A stretch of DNA of 64,000 nucleotides from Euptelea pleiosperma (taxonomy: Eukaryota > Streptophyta > Magnoliopsida > Ranunculales > Eupteleaceae): the NCBI GenBank assembly GCA_035048495.1, contig CM068551.1:11099248-11163247 (forward strand). The letters are read 5' to 3'. Below the pieces are notes generated by a model. The model did not search any database. It was not told where the DNA came from and saw only the letters and a list, made by a program, of their open reading frames with translations. Each line of letters starts with the position of its first letter. Positions within the stretch are counted from its first letter, which is position 1. Positions 12,251 to 23,985 of this stretch are shown one piece after another. The position numbers and the translations under genes were made by a program.

Positions 12251-14978
12251 TGATATTCGCTCAAAAGTGCTTATTTTAAGCAATTATCCTGTTAGCGTTA
12301 TTGCATTCTCCTACATAAAATGCTCTATTTATCTACTTTTCTACGTAATAGTCTCTTCTGTTGCGTAGAACACACTTTTCTGGACGAAATGGTATATTTG
12401 CATGCATTAAACACATTTTCGGAAGTCTAGATATGAAGTCATTCTGATAGAGTCTCATTACACGCTTATTCTGTCGCAGGAAACCCCGATGGGATGATTC
12501 TCGAGACTTGTGGGCCCAAATCGATCATGAAAGCCCATTATCAAAGCTTAAAGAGCCCACATGTTATGACTAGAAGATATGGGCCAAATATGGGCTGAAT
12601 AAGAGGACCAAAAAGCTGGCCCAAAGAACGAAGAGAGTAGGAGAGCCAATGACCAAGAGACGGACCAAAGCGTTTAAAGCCACATGAGTCAGCAAAGAAT
12701 GATGGTCGACTCTACTGGAGAAGCGTGAGGATGGTCACAGTGAAGACCAGGGTTCCGGACCCTCCGCCAGTGCTTTTCTCTCTATTTTCTGATACTTTTT
12801 CTCTCATCTCTCCTTATTCTCTATCTCTCTTCATATCTCGGTCCTCGAATCTACTGACCTAACCCCAGAACTCCTGCTCATCGGCTCTATCTCATCTCCG
12901 TTAGCTTTCTGACCATTGGATCTTCCATCGGACCGTTGGATCTTCAATCGGACCGTTGGATCTCTCTAGATCCGTCGATTTACTAATCTGGGTCCCAATC
13001 AAGTCACAATCCATCCGATCGCCATCAGACTGTCTGTCACATCATCTTGTGAGACGATGGACATCATCAATCCATGTGGGCCAGTAGCCGGGCCCATCAT
13101 CATCGACCCGCTGTCCGACCAGTTAGTGGACCCCGTGAATTTCCAAAAGAATTTTAATTAAATTTTAAAAAATGGGGGGTCCACTAAATGGGGACATTCC
13201 CCAAGAAAAAGTAGCATTTTACTTTAAAAATATATATATATATATATATATTTTTTTTTTTTTTATTTTCAAAAATACCCTATTTCCATTAAAGGAAATA
13301 GGGAGCTTTATAAGAGGAGGGAGAAGGGTTCGTTCGAACCCTAATCCCCCTCCAATCTCTTCCATTCTCTCCCCCTATCAATCCCGCACGGATCCCTTCA
13401 CCCTTAGCCCTATTTTTTCCTTTTCTTCTCCACCTTCTTCTTTTCATCTTCCTCTTTTATTCTCGCCGGAGTTGCAGAACTCCGGCCATCTGCAACTCCT
13501 TTTTCTCCCCCTTCTCCCCACTCCTTTGCCCCTGCTGGATCGCCAGCACCTCCACAGAACCCAACAATGGGTTTCCAAGTTATTGCAACTTCGGTTGCTG
13601 CCCACGCAACACCACCTGCGTGCGTCTTCTCCGGCCGCTGCAACACTCCACCGCCTGAACGCCGCAGCACCCTTCTCCGGCCGCCTCTGCGCGACTGCCA
13701 TCCACACCGCTTCATCCACTGCCCGTGCCTCCTCCACCGCTGCACCGCCTGCCGCTCCGCCTCCCTCTCAAGCCATTACTGCCCCCTACTCCTCCCACGT
13801 GCTGGTTCACCATTTTTTTTGCCGCCTCTCTCTCAAGCCATCACGCCCAACAACTCCTCCAAGATCATTGGCGGCTTCATTAGTAGCTGGCCAGTCTCTT
13901 GGCCAACCGATCCTCATCCATTGCAGATCTCCATGCTCCACGGCTTGGCCTTGAATCCATTCTCACCAACACCCACCGACATCTTCTCCTCCAACAACCA
14001 CTCACGGCCTGCAAGTTCTCCACCCCGTTGAGATCACACATCCACAACAGCTCCTCCATGCATCCTCACCAATGTTTCCAGTTGAGAAACATTGCCACCA
14101 CGCTGCCAAACCAGAGTGCACCTCACAACCAATCGGACAGCAAGTCCAGGCACAAGCACCACATCTCCGGGAAGCAAAGCCATGCGCCCCACGACCATGC
14201 CCACGCTTGGCCAAATCATCATCTTCCATGGCTTGGTCGTGAGCCCACCATGCCTCTTACCATTGCATGCACATCACCTTCATATACCACCACTTGAGTC
14301 AGGCTCTACAACTATCCCACACATCATTGGCCGAAAACCCGGGCCGAACCACTCACCGGGTCGATCCCGGTCTCAAATCATGGTAAGTGCGCACAAGGTA
14401 CTTTCTCTCTCTAGGGTTTGAAAATACATTCTAGATTCTCTCTATCGAACCTTCCCCAGGCTGATCGCCTTTTTGCACCACCGACTCCATTCGGTGAATG
14501 CAAGAGGGTGAGTTTTTCTCTCACCTCTACCTTGTCGGCCGGTAAACGACCGAGGTGTGAAAAATCTCTCTCTACCTTATTCCTCTCTCTCTAAAATCTC
14601 TTTTTACATGCTTTCTTACATGCTTTCTAGAATAGATTTACCACTTTATTTATTTCTGTCATTTATTTCATGTAAGCAACAGTTTGATTAATGCAATTTG
14701 ATTTCGATAATTTTAGTCTTCTCTGGATCTTATTTGGATGTGTTTTAAATCGACTCGCCCTTCTCATCTCTTCCATCATTCTCCTTTTTCTCTTGTATAT
14801 TATTTGTCATTTTATGTTCTTATTCGCGCTAATCCGACTAATCCCGAGTGCGGATCGACATCCGACACGAATCCCTATACAAAAGTTCATATTTTACAGG
14901 TTAAAAGTCTCGGATAATTACAAATATTGTTGAAGTTAGGGTTTCCGTAACCAACGACGCGAAAAAATCCTACTTTCA
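12251..14978 (+). mobile_element. Solo LTR of family S, copy B, nested in element H (2728 bp)
   Basis: It starts TGATATTCGCTCAAAAGTGC and ends AATCCTACTTTCA, flanked by perfect GCTAT duplications (12246-12250, 14979-14983). The uninterrupted counterpart lies in the right LTR of H near 19428-19442, where ACTACTATTTTTG spans the target. Internal landmarks are 'ctgtcgcaggaaacccc' (12473-12489), an (AT)n/T-run at 13230-13266, a TATA-like CTTTATAAG at 13306-13314, and a C-rich leader with GTTGCA/TGCAAC inverted repeats at 13466-13500. Open frames of up to 260 codons here are low-complexity Pro/Ser/Leu/Thr and not conserved in the other copies. Confidence 0.92.
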
Positions 14979-16119
14979 GCTATTTTTGAAATTCGCTCTT
15001 TATGGCTAAATTCCTACTAAAAATAATAAACCATAACTTGCAGATGACTTTTTCTTGCCTCAGCTAACATTCCAGAACTTTTATAAAAAAATTATTTTGT
15101 GGGCCCGAGACTCCAAAAATATTCCTATTTTATCCTTATCAACTTACTTGTGAAATTTGGAAGCTTTCCTGATACATGAAAACCCTAGTGGGAGATTTCA
15201 GGAGATTTTGACAAAAATAGTATTTTCGTAATTTATAAACTTTCCTACCATTCTTATATTTTCAAAAATAATATTTAATTATATTTTATTTATTTAATAG
15301 GAGCGTGGGACCCGCAAATCACTTTCGGGTCATTCCAATGTCATTTGACACTTTTCTAGGGTTTTGAATGTTTTTATGATTTGTGTGTGTGACATGTGTC
15401 AATACCTTATTGTATGGGCTTTTAAATTATATAATATAGTTTGATTGAATTAATTTATAATTATTTGTGTTATGATTGTTGGGTGGGCCCGTATGGCCAA
15501 TCTAGAAGCCTTTTGGGCTTAATAATATTCTTAAATGAAGCCTATTGATGTATATGGCCTTGGGCCCATTTCTAACCCATTAGTATTGTAAAATATAAGT
15601 TTTTGAGGGTTGAAAAAGTCATCCCTTTGATAGTTACGAATTTCAACAAAATAGAAACCCTAATCCTTCCATAAACCTATTTATGAAAACCCTAAAGCTT
15701 TAGAAGCTTTCACAAAACCAAACTCCATTAAAGAATAGAGCAAGCTCCATTAAACCTTCATCCGGGCACCGATCGCACTCGAGCAAGAAGGGAGAATTGA
15801 CGGGGACTCCGATTTGAAGAACATACTCCAAGGAGAGGACGATCCGACGACTTTCAAATTTGAAGAAACTTTTGATTTTCATTAAAATTCAAGAAACCTT
15901 GAGGTAAGTGCGCTTGATCTATCCTATACTTATTTTTCTTCAAGATTTTGTTTCTCTTTCATTAGATAATGGTTGATACTCATTACAAATTAATTTCAAC
16001 AATATTTGTTTTATTCTTATTGGGTTGATCTTTATTTTGGGCCACCATGATGGGTTTGGCCATGGTCTATTTTGTGCCTATAACGGATGACTATGTTCTT
16101 TATCATTTTCGTTGTATTT

Positions 16120-17010
16120 TTATAATTTAAATATTTTTATAATTATTTTTTTCTAAATACTCTGTGAATCTATTTTTCAAAACCGTTTAGTTTGTATTTT
16201 CTGATATTTATTGATTAAGTTATGATTTTTCTAAGTTGTATGACTTTACCAAAAAACTCAGAATTTTATATTTTACATGGTCCGATTCACTTGGGATTTC
16301 GATCTATATTTTTAATCTAAATATTTTTCTAATTATTTTTCATGGATACCTCTATCAATCTAGTTTCTAGAACCTTGGGGTTTATATTTTTCTGATTTGT
16401 ATTGATTAAGTTATAATTTTTCAAACGTGCTGGACTTTTCTGCAAAACTCAGAATTCCAGATTTTATACGGTCCACTTCACTTGAGATTTCGATCTATAT
16501 TTTTAACCTAAATATTTTTTTAATTATTTTTCATAGATACCTCTGTCAATTTAGTTTCTAGAACCTTTGAGTTTGTATTTTTCCGATTTGTATTGATTAA
16601 GTTATGATTTTTTAAATGTGCCAGACTTTTCTGTAAAAACCCAGAATCCCAGATTCTATCCGACCCATTTCTTTAAGGGTTTCGACCCATATTTGAATCT
16701 AAATATTTTTCTATTTTTTTTTCTTAAATACCTCCTTAACTCTAGTTTCTATAACATTTGAGTTTGTATTTTTCTGATTTGTATTGATTAAGTTATGATT
16801 TTTCAAATGTACGGGACTTTTCTGTATCCTAGATTCTGTCCGGCCCAATTAATTAAGATTTTTGGCCTATATCTTGAATCTGAATATTTTTTTATTTATT
16901 TTTCCTAAAAACCTCTGTGAATCTAGTTTTTAAATCCATTGAGTTTATATTTTTCTAATTCATATTTATTTAGTTATGATTTTTATAATGCAGTACATTT
17001 TTTTGTAAAA
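16120..17010 (+). repeat. About 190-bp tandem repeat in the H LTR, five units
   Basis: The phrase 'ttgattaagttatgattttt' or a close variant recurs near 16213, 16403, 16593, 16785 and 16968, a spacing of 183-192 bp. Each unit also has 'aaatatttttctaattattttt', a 'tctagtttctagaacc'-type block and 'ccagattct'. The right LTR has only about three units (near 20667, 20927 and 21105), with a junction at 'gggatttaaatgtg' near 20748-20761 marking the deletion. Confidence 0.8.
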
Positions 17011-17087
17011 AAACCTATTAATTGTTCGTGGTTCGGTCATGATTATTAACTATTAAGGTTTTAACCTTGTTGTTTGACTAAACCCTA

Positions 17088-17515
17088 GATGGTTTGACCT
17101 ATACCTGTATACATGGGGATCCCACCCATGTGTCTTGGATCTCTCATAGGGTTTGGCCAAGTGTCTTGGATCCCTCTTTAGGGTTCGACCTTGTGTCATG
17201 GATCCCTCATAGAGTTCGGCCATGGCGTGTTGGATTCTCTTGCGATTTTCACTTATATTATTCATCGATGTTGATTGTGATATTTGGTCATGTCTTATTG
17301 ACTATTATACCTAGATGGTTCGACCTATACTTGTATGCATGGGGATCCCACCCATGTATCTTGGATCTCTCATAGGGTTCGACCAAGTGTCTTGGATCCC
17401 TCTTTAGGGTTCGACCTTGTGTCATGGATCCCTCATAGGGTTCGGCCATGGTGTGTTGGATTGTCTTGTGATTTCCACTTATATTAATCATCCGTGTTGA
17501 TCGTGACCTTCGGTG
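17088..17515 (+). repeat. About 223-bp tandem duplication in the H LTR, two units
   Basis: The blocks 'gatggttcgacctatac', 'catggggatcccaccc', 'gtcttggatccctc' and 'agggttcgaccttgtg' occur twice, starting near 17089 and 17313. The same duplication is in the right LTR (near 21230 and 21454), so it predates insertion of H. Mirror-strand open frames of 67-93 codons come from this repeat and are not taken as genes. Confidence 0.8.
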
Positions 17516-18458
17516 ATTGTTACATTTTATTCATGGTTAAGCCTAATTCGTTCCCATATTATTACTCTTAATGATCATTGGTTCATTTTATATTTTTATT
17601 TAAATGTTAAATACATGTGTGCTTATGTCATGTAACCCTAGTACATCTTGTTGTCGTACCATGATCATCACGTCATTTCATATAAGGGGTGCATAAGGGA
17701 ACGGGGTTGAAGTATATTATATACGTTTATATTGGTTTTATCAATTAATCAGGGTTCGGTACCCTAGGGTGAAAGGCCCCAGACGTTATTATATCCTGCA
17801 GATGGGTCGATGAGACCGCTCCCAGTACGGGAAGGAGATGGAGACCCTATGTGGTTATGGGTACTAGTTGCATTGGCATTCCTTACTCATCTGCATTCAT
17901 CCTCATATTCATGTCATCCTTATTATACGATTGAGATGCATACCTTGATTAGAAAAAAACTTGTATAGTATAATATCATACCATGCACACTGTTGTATTA
18001 CTGGGCCTCGGCTCATGGTGCTACACCGATACCATTTTCAGATTTTGAGGAGCCGGGTACGTGAGATGATTTTGAGACGAAAGACTCCGGTGCATTCGAA
18101 GAGATCGACGAGGATTTGGGAGTCGATCCCACACTTTAGAAAGTTGTATTTGATTATTTTATAATATTATTTATTTATTTTCACAGGCATGTAAGCCTTT
18201 GATTGAGAGCATGTTCTCACTTCCATCTCTCCACATTTAGTTGATTGATTGAATTATTTGAATTATGAATTATTTGAATTTTTTGTTTCCTACATCTAGA
18301 CTCTTTTTTTTACTTAGTCGGTTTTCGAATGAACCTTAGTAGTGTAATTGACCTAATTGGACCACTAGGGGACATTCATGGATCACCTCTAGGTTCGGGT
18401 ACGGGTCGATCTATGGATTTTCGGGTCGTATCTGGGTATCCGGATTCGGGGCGTGACA

Positions 18459-19275
18459 GAGTGGTATCAGAGCTTAGGCTTTAGACACCTAGAATTTGTG
18501 TGTAATGGGTCTATGCATAATTGAGTTGTGTATGATAGAATGATATTAGAGTACAGTCAGTAGAGTACCCTAAGGACCCATGGAATTGAGACCATTAGGG
18601 GATCTGGTTAATGTGTCCATTCTTGTTATGGAGACCGTTACCTTTTAGTATATACATTAGAAACACTATAATCTAGAGCACTCTGATTGTTTGTAATACT
18701 TATAAATAGTGATTGTGTACTATTGTTTGTAAGTATATTATTATAATACTTGATTTTATATTATGCTTGACTCTGTCGCAAACCTAACACTGTCATACCC
18801 TATCAAGGAGATCGTGACAGAATGGTGTGTTGACAGAATTATACCCTCAGATGATCTTAATTGGACAGTCTGACTATTTTGACTAGTAGGCCAGTTGACT
18901 AGCATGACCAGTTTGAGTGGAAGATAGATTTATTAGTTTTACCAGTTGATCTAGGTCAATTAGATTGATCAAGTTTACCAGTTTAACTAAGGTTGACTAT
19001 ATTGACTAGTTTGACCAGCATTGTTAAGTTGACTAGACGTAGATGACTAACTTGCCTGGATTGGACTAGATTCGTGTAGATGGCCAGTTTGGCTAGGTTT
19101 ACTATATTGATTAAGTTGGCCAATTTGACTATGTATACCTATAAAGTTTGTCAACCAATCTAACTAGGCTTGGCTAAAATGATTAGTTCACTAATCAGAT
19201 GTGACAGACTAGATCGAGAATGAATTTGAGGGGTGTCGAATTTCGGAGACGAAATTTTCTTTAAGGGTGGTAAAT
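18459..19275 (+). other. Non-coding interior of element H
   Basis: The 817-bp interior has no open frame matching any gag-pol domain. From about 18850 to 19200 it is made of degenerate short repeats of GACTAGTTTGACCAGT type (for example near 18890, 18970, 19000 and 19080), a minisatellite-like array. It ends in GAAATTTTC and the purine-rich AAGGGTGG just before the right LTR, which serves as the likely plus-strand primer site. Confidence 0.8.
18462..18473 (+). promoter_or_regulatory. Primer-binding site, initiator tRNA-Met type
   Basis: TGGTATCAGAGC lies 3 bp after the left LTR end. It is the standard plant primer-binding site, complementary to the 3' end of initiator tRNA-Met, and it fixes both the orientation of element H and the end of its left LTR. 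Confidence 0.93.
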
Positions 19276-22200
19276 TGTAATACCCCGAACTTTCGTTCTA
19301 GGGTATTATGGTAAATTCACCTAATAATGAAAACCTGAAACTTTTTCAGACTCTTATTATTATTTTTATTGTTTAATATCATGTATGAGTATGTGTATTT
19401 AATTTGGTTTTATTTTAACAACTTTGAAAAACTACTATTTTTGAAACTCGCTCTTTAGGGCTAAATTCCTACTAAAAATAATAAACCATAACTTGCAGAT
19501 GACTTTTTCTTGCCCCAGCTAACATTCCAGAACTTTTATAAAAAAATTATTTTGTGGGCCCGAGACTCCAAAAATATTCCTATTTTATCCTTATCAACTT
19601 ACTTGTGAAATTTAGAAGCTTTCCTGATATATGAAAACCCTAGCGGGAGATTTCAGGAGATTTTGACAAAAATAGTATTTTCGTAATTTTTAAACTTTCC
19701 TACCATTCTTATATTTTCAAAAATAATATTTAATTATATTTTATTTATTTAATAGGAGCGTGGGACCCGCAAATCACTTTCGGGTCATTCCAATGTCATT
19801 TGACACTTTTCTAGGGTTTTGAATGTTTTTATGATTTGTATGTGTGACATGTGTCAATACCTTATTGTATGGACTTTTAAATTATATAATATAGTTTGAT
19901 TGAATTAATTTATAATTATTTGTGTTATGATTGTTGGGTGGGCCCGTATGGCCAATCTAGAAGCCTTTTGGGCTTAATAATATTCTTAAATGAAGCCTAT
20001 TGATGTATATGGGCCTTGGGCCCATTTCTAACCCATTAGTATTGTAAAATATAAGTTTTTGAGGGTTGAAAAAGTCATCCCTTTGATAGTTACGAATTTC
20101 AACAAAATAGAAACCCTAATCCTTCCCTAAACCTATTTATGAAAACCCTAAAGCTTTAGAAGCTTTCACAAAACCAAACTCCATTAAAGAATAGAGCAAG
20201 CTCCATTAAACCTTCATCCGGGCACCGATCGCACTCGAGCAAGAAGGGAGAATTGACGGGGACTCCGATTTGAAGAACATACTCCAAGGAGAGGACGATC
20301 CGACGACTTTCAAATTTGAAGAAACTTTTGATTTTCATTAAAATTCAAGAAACCTTGAGGTAAGTGCGCTTGATCCATCCTATACTTGTTTTTCTTCAAG
20401 ATTTTGTTTCTCTTTATTAGATAATGGTTGATACTCATTACAAATTAATTTCAACAATATTTATTTTATTCTTATTGGGTTGATCTTTATTTTGGGCCAC
20501 CATGATGGGTTTGGCCATGGTCTATTTTGTGCCTATAACGGATGACTATGTTCTTTATCATTTTCGTTGTATTTTTATAATTTAAATATTTTTATAATTA
20601 TTTTTTTCTAAATACTCTGTGAATCTATTTTTCAAAACCGTTTAGTTTGTATTTTCTGATTTTTATTGATTAAGTTATGATTTTTCTAAGTTGTATGACT
20701 TTACCAAAAAACCCAGAATTTCAGATTTTACATGGTCCGATTCACTTGGGATTTAAATGTGCCAGACTTTTCTGTAAAAACCCAGAATCCCAGATTCTGT
20801 CCGACCCACTTCATTAAGGGTTTCGACCCATATTTTGAATCTAAATATTTTACTATTTCTTTTTCCTAAATACCTCCTTAAATCTAGTTTCTATAACATT
20901 TGAGTTCGTATTTTTCTGATTTGTATTGATTAAGTTATGATTTTTCAAATGTGCGGGACTTTTCTGTATCCCAGATTCTGTCCGGCCCAATTAATTAAGA
21001 TTTTTGGCCTATATCTTGAATCTGAATATTTTTTATTTATTTTTCCTAAAAACCTCTGTGAATCTAGATTTTAAATCCATTGAGTTTATATTTTTCTAAT
21101 TCATATTTATTTAGTTATGATTTTTATAATGCAGTACATTTTTTTGTAAAAAAACCTATTAATTGTTCGTGGTTCGGTCATGATTATTAACTATTAAGGT
21201 TTTAACCTTGTTGTTTGACTAAACCCTAGATGGTTTGACCTATACCTGTATGCATGGGGATCCCACCAATGTGTCTTGGATCTCTCATAGGGTTTGGCCA
21301 AGTGTCTTGGATCCCTCTTTAGGGTTCGACCTTGTGTCATGGATCCCTCATAGAGTTCGGCTATGGCGTGTTGGATTCTCTTGCGATTTTCACTTATATT
21401 ATTCATCGATGTTGATTGTGATATTTGGTCATGTCTTATTGACTATTATACCTAGATGGTTCGACCTATACTTGTATGCATGGGGATCCCACCCATGTGT
21501 CTTGGATCCCTCATAGGGTTCGGCCAAATGTCTTGGATCTTTAGGGTTCGACCTTGTGTCATGGATCCCTCATAGGGTTCGGCCATGGTGTGTTGGATTG
21601 TCTTGTGATTTCCACTTATATTATTCATCCGTGTTGATCGTGACCTTCGGTGATTGTTACATTTTATTCATGGTTAAGCCTAATTCGTTCCCATATTATT
21701 ACTCTTAATGATCATTGGTTCATTTTATATTTTTATTTAAATGTTAAATACATGTGTGCTTATGTCATGTAACCCTAGTACATCTTGTTGTCGTACCATG
21801 ATCATCACGTCATTTCATATAAGGGGTGCATAAGGGAACGGGGTTGAAGTATATTATATACGTTTATATTGGTTTTATCAATTAATCAGGGTTCGGTACC
21901 CTAGGGTGAAAGGCCCCAGACGTTATTATATCCTGCAGATGGGTCGATGAGACCGCTCCCAGTACGGGAAGGAGATGGAGACCCTATGTGGTTATGGGTA
22001 CTAGTTGCATTGGCATTCCTTACTCATCTGCATTCATCATCATATTCATGTCATCCTTATTATACGATTGAGATGCATACCTTGATTAAAAAAAAACTTG
22101 TATAGTATGATATCATACCATGCACACTGTTGTATTACTGGGCCTTGGCTCACGGTGCTACACCGATACCATTTTCAGATTTTGAGGAGCCGAGTACGTG

Positions 22201-22595
22201 AAATGATTTTGAGACGAAAGACTCCGGTGCATTCGAGGAGATCGACGAGGATCTGGGAGTCGATCCCACACTTTAGAAAGTTGTATTTGATTATTTTATA
22301 ACATTATTTATTTATTTTCACGGGCATGTAAGCCTTTGATTGAGAGCATGTTCTCACTTCCATCTCTCCATATTTAGTTGATTGATTGAATTATTTGAAT
22401 TATGAATTATTTGAATTTTTTGTTTCCTACATCTAGACTCTTTTTTTTACTTAGTCGATTTTCGAATGAACCTTAGTAGTCTAATTGACCTAATTGGACC
22501 ACTAGTAGACATTCATAGATCACCTCTGGGTTCGGGTACGGGTCGATCCATGGATTTTCAAGTCATATCTGGGTATCCGGATTCGGGGCGTGACA
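19276..22595 (+). repeat. Right (3') LTR of element H (3320 bp)
   Basis: It runs from TGTAATACCCCGAAC to GCGTGACA and is followed by the target duplication AACCT (22596-22600). It is nearly identical to the left LTR, including a 60-codon minus-strand frame at 20156-20338 that equals 15700-15882. That identity reflects LTR duplication, not proof of coding. It lacks solo LTR B and about 313 bp of the tandem-repeat zone. Confidence 0.92.
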
Positions 22596-22627
22596 AACCT
22601 ATTAAGAGGCATAATTGTTCTTCACAA

Positions 22628-23985
22628 AAATCGGGTGTGAGTGGCTTAGATCCACCATCCATTTGGGGTGATAAGATCTCGGCCATCCTTTGTGAAGCCG
22701 ATAAGAGAGGTATAAGTGGGGAGACAATTTTCCTGTTAAATTAATCCAACTGTCTAAATTTTATTTTATGTAAGGGTTGATATGACCCCTTGGATATATG
22801 AAGCCTATAAGATGGGGAGACAACAGTGCCCACGACAGTGGCTGAGATCCACCATCCATGTGAGGGATAAGATCTCAGCCACTCTTTGTTGACACCGGAT
22901 AAGATAAGAGATAAGACAATTTTCCTGTTCTGTTATATAGACTAGTGGGTGCCCCGTGCCATTGGCACTCCTCGACAAAGAATTTGCCAAAATCAAGTGA
23001 GTGGCAGAGATCCACCATCCATTTGGGGGGAGGATTAGATCTCGGCCCTTCTTTGTTGATGCTTATAAGCGGAGGTATAAGTAGGGAGACAACTAATGTG
23101 TTTTGTTATATAGAATAGTAAATGGCTCATGCCCACGGCACTCTCCGACAAAAGCGTTTGCAAAAATTGGGTGCCTTCGGCACTCAAACGGTATAACGGA
23201 CTGGGGCATTACCATTTTTTTCATTAGATTGTAACGCACAGAGGGAGAAATGAGAAAATAACATAAATAACAAAAAATAACGGTGTTGAAATTTAAATTT
23301 TGAATAAATTGAGGTCAAATGAGGTAGATTGAGTGGCTGAAATCTAACCGTGCACATTAGATCGATGGATTTGATCTCAACTACTCTTTATCTAACGGTC
23401 CACATTAGATGGATGGATAAGATAAGAGAATACAACTGAGCTGTCTTGATATATGTATGGGCGGGCACGCCAACAAAGTGTTTGTCAAAATCGGGTGGGA
23501 GTTAATCTCAGCCATCGATATGAAGCATAGTGGATCTCAGCCACTCATTATTGAAGCCATATAAGATAAGAGGGGTATAAGAAAACCATTAAATTTTCGT
23601 TAAATTCTAATTTTTTTTAAAATTTTAAATTTTCAAAATTTAAATTTTGAATTTCAGCACCACTTTTTTCCATTAACATCAATAAAATCCGTTAAAATCT
23701 ATTTTTTCTATTTTTGCCCCTGGCCGTTTCAATCCGTTTTAACGGTAACACCCCTCTTGAGGCATAAAAAGAGGGGTTCCTAAGCTTGACCCTTGAGCTA
23801 TATGTAAATCCAACCCATTTCATTCCTTATATGTAGGTAAATAGTAGGTGACCCGTGCCCATGGCACTCATCGACAAAGCGTTTGTCAAAATTAGGTGTG
23901 AGTGGCTGAGAACCATTGTCCATTTCGTGTGATAAGATAAGAGGGGGGAGACAACCGTCCTGTTTTGTTATATAGATATGCATTC
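22628..23985. repeat. Cluster of decayed local repeats
   Basis: Several degenerate copies, near 22628-22740, 22830-22945, 22946-23115, 23116-23180, 23453-23600 and 23835-23985, share blocks like 'gatccaccatccattt', 'gataagatctcggcc', 'ggggagacaa', 'ctgttttgttatatag', 'cccatggcactc' and 'cgacaaagcgtttg'. Unit length is roughly 150 bp. The family is unknown to me. No coding frame is shared by the copies. Confidence 0.6.

Larger units (their letters stand above)
12087..18458 (+). repeat. Left (5') LTR of element H, split by solo LTR B
   Basis: The LTR runs from TGTAATACCCC to GCGTGACA. Removing the copy B insertion and its duplicated GCTAT leaves about 3.64 kb, against 3.32 kb for the right LTR. 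The difference is mostly a block of roughly 313 bp between 16300 and 16613 that the right LTR lacks. The sequence includes 'gaggtaagtgcgcttgat' (15901-15918), a possible splice donor inside the LTR, and two sets of tandem repeats (listed separately). Confidence 0.9.
12087..22595 (+). mobile_element. Element H: non-autonomous LTR retrotransposon with giant LTRs
   Basis: Complete element: left LTR 12087-18458, PBS 18462-18473, interior 18459-19275 (817 bp), polypurine tract about 19261-19270, right LTR 19276-22595, and target duplication AACCT on both sides. The LTRs start TGTAATACCCCGAAC and end GCGTGACA. The PBS is the plant initiator-Met type, and the sequence before the right LTR (a GAAATTTTC block then AAGGGTGG) resembles Tekay/Del chromoviruses. 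The interior has no gag, protease, RT, RNase H or integrase frame, so the element must have been moved by proteins from elsewhere. LTRs four times longer than the interior are unusual. The left LTR is enlarged by solo LTR copy B. The LTRs remain very similar, implying a fairly recent insertion. Confidence 0.9.

Noticed and set aside
13172..13954. 260-codon plus-strand open frame inside solo LTR B
   Set aside because: Low-complexity Pro/Ser/Leu/His composition caused by C-rich leader DNA. The matching parts of copies C, D and E do not keep the frame.
12251..14978. Family S as a DNA transposon
   Set aside because: No terminal inverted repeat beyond TG/CA. The 5-bp duplications and internal TATA fit LTRs.
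18462..18473. Possible tRNA gene fragment
   Set aside because: Only the 12-nt primer-binding complement is present, placed exactly after an LTR; there is no cloverleaf.
15700..20338. Identical 60-codon minus-strand frames at 15700-15882 and 20156-20338
   Set aside because: They lie in the two LTRs of element H, so identity comes from LTR duplication and does not show coding selection.
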